NCBI RefSeq assembly: GCF_000336575.1
Contig: NZ_AOPO01000020.1
Coordinates: forward strand, 1 to 64,000
From: Vreelandella titanicae BH1
GTDB taxonomy: Bacteria > Pseudomonadota > Gammaproteobacteria > Pseudomonadales > Halomonadaceae
Length of the DNA: 64,000 nt
Direction: 5' to 3'
The notes under the pieces were generated by a model, which made no database searches, had not been told where the DNA came from, and saw only the letters and a program-made list of their open reading frames with translations. Within the stretch, counting starts at the first letter, position 1. Every line of letters begins with the position of its first letter. Below, piece by piece: positions 63,737 through 64,000 of the stretch. The position numbers and the translations under genes were made by a program.

Positions 63737-64000
63737 ATGCGCAAGGTTTCCGCACTATTGCTGGCCTCTGAACGACGTGCGATCAGTGGTTTGGCCGGGC
63801 TTTATGCATCGCGCATGCTGGGTCTGTTTATGGTGCTGCCGGTGTTGGCGCTGTATGCCGACACCCTTGAGGGTTCGACCCCGTTACTCGTGGGCGTGGC
63901 GCTGGGGATTTATGGTTTAACCCAGGCAACGCTGCAAATCCCGTTTGGCTTACTCTCTGACCGCATTGGTCGTAAGCGGGTGATTGCCATGGGGCTATTG
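63737..64000 (+). CDS. MFS transporter (start only, cut by window edge)
   Basis: The first 88 residues of a major facilitator transporter are present. There are hydrophobic helices from about residue 18, and the motif between TM2 and TM3, L-S-D-R-I-G-R-K-R, at about 73-81. It is read away from uvrA. The same uvrA/divergent MFS (YajR-like) neighbourhood occurs in Pseudomonas, where ssb often follows. Substrate unknown. It ends at the window edge, not at a natural stop. Confidence 0.88.
   Translation, partial: MRKVSALLLASERRAISGLAGLYASRMLGLFMVLPVLALYADTLEGSTPLLVGVALGIYGLTQATLQIPFGLLSDRIGRKRVIAMGLL

Noticed and set aside
1-64000. CRISPR arrays, tRNA/rRNA genes, insertion sequences, prophage
   Set aside because: I saw no regularly spaced repeats, transposase-like frames or RNA-gene signatures; nearly all sequence is explained by the genes listed.

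Overview
The window is one large, almost complete flagellar/chemotaxis locus (about 0.8-56 kb) followed by a short housekeeping segment (about 56-64 kb). Moderate GC, gammaproteobacterial-type FlhDC, NrdJa/NrdJb, UvrA and Aer-like proteins, and the uvrA/divergent MFS arrangement suggest a Gammaproteobacterium close to Halomonas (Halomonadaceae). That is an inference from protein resemblance, not from a marker gene.

Layout. A short-chain dehydrogenase (minus) sits at the left edge. Then come flgN-flgM-flgA (minus) and, divergently, flgBCDEFGHIJ and flgKL (plus), which encode rod, hook, rings and hook-filament junction. A convergent terminator separates flgL from a long minus-strand run, fliF-G-H-I-J-K and fliL-M-N-O-P-Q-R (MS ring, switch, export apparatus). 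fliE is read divergently from fliF. flaG (minus) has its own sigma-28 promoter. A PilZ/HD-GYP fusion protein follows, then fliS-fliT, a second FliK-like protein and a small FlhB C-terminal-like protein (FlhX type). Next are the master regulator flhDC, motAB, and a chemotaxis block: cheA-cheW, three chemoreceptors with cheR and cheB between them, cheY and cheZ. flhB-flhA, an unusually long flhF, an unrecognised gene where flhG/fleN often lies, flhE and fliA come after that. The flagellar part ends with a second stator pair (MotC/MotD or PomA/PomB type) and a phytochrome-like diguanylate cyclase.

The right end holds a secreted protein of unknown role, the split B12-dependent ribonucleotide reductase nrdJa-nrdJb, a Crp/Fnr-family regulator, uvrA, and the start of an MFS transporter cut by the window edge.

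How it works together. FlhDC would start basal-body expression. FliA (sigma-28), held by FlgM, would switch on late genes. I found four close matches to the sigma-28 consensus with the exact 11-bp spacer, before flgM, flgK, flaG and fliS, which supports that hierarchy. Flagellin (fliC) and cap (fliD) genes are not in the window and must lie elsewhere. The most interesting parts are mosaic: FlhDC and FlhE (enterobacterial style) coexist with FlhF and a flhF-fliA-motCD order (polar-flagellum style). FlhF carries about 355 extra C-terminal residues, an unknown protein replaces FlhG, and two c-di-GMP proteins with degenerate sensory or catalytic parts lie inside the locus.
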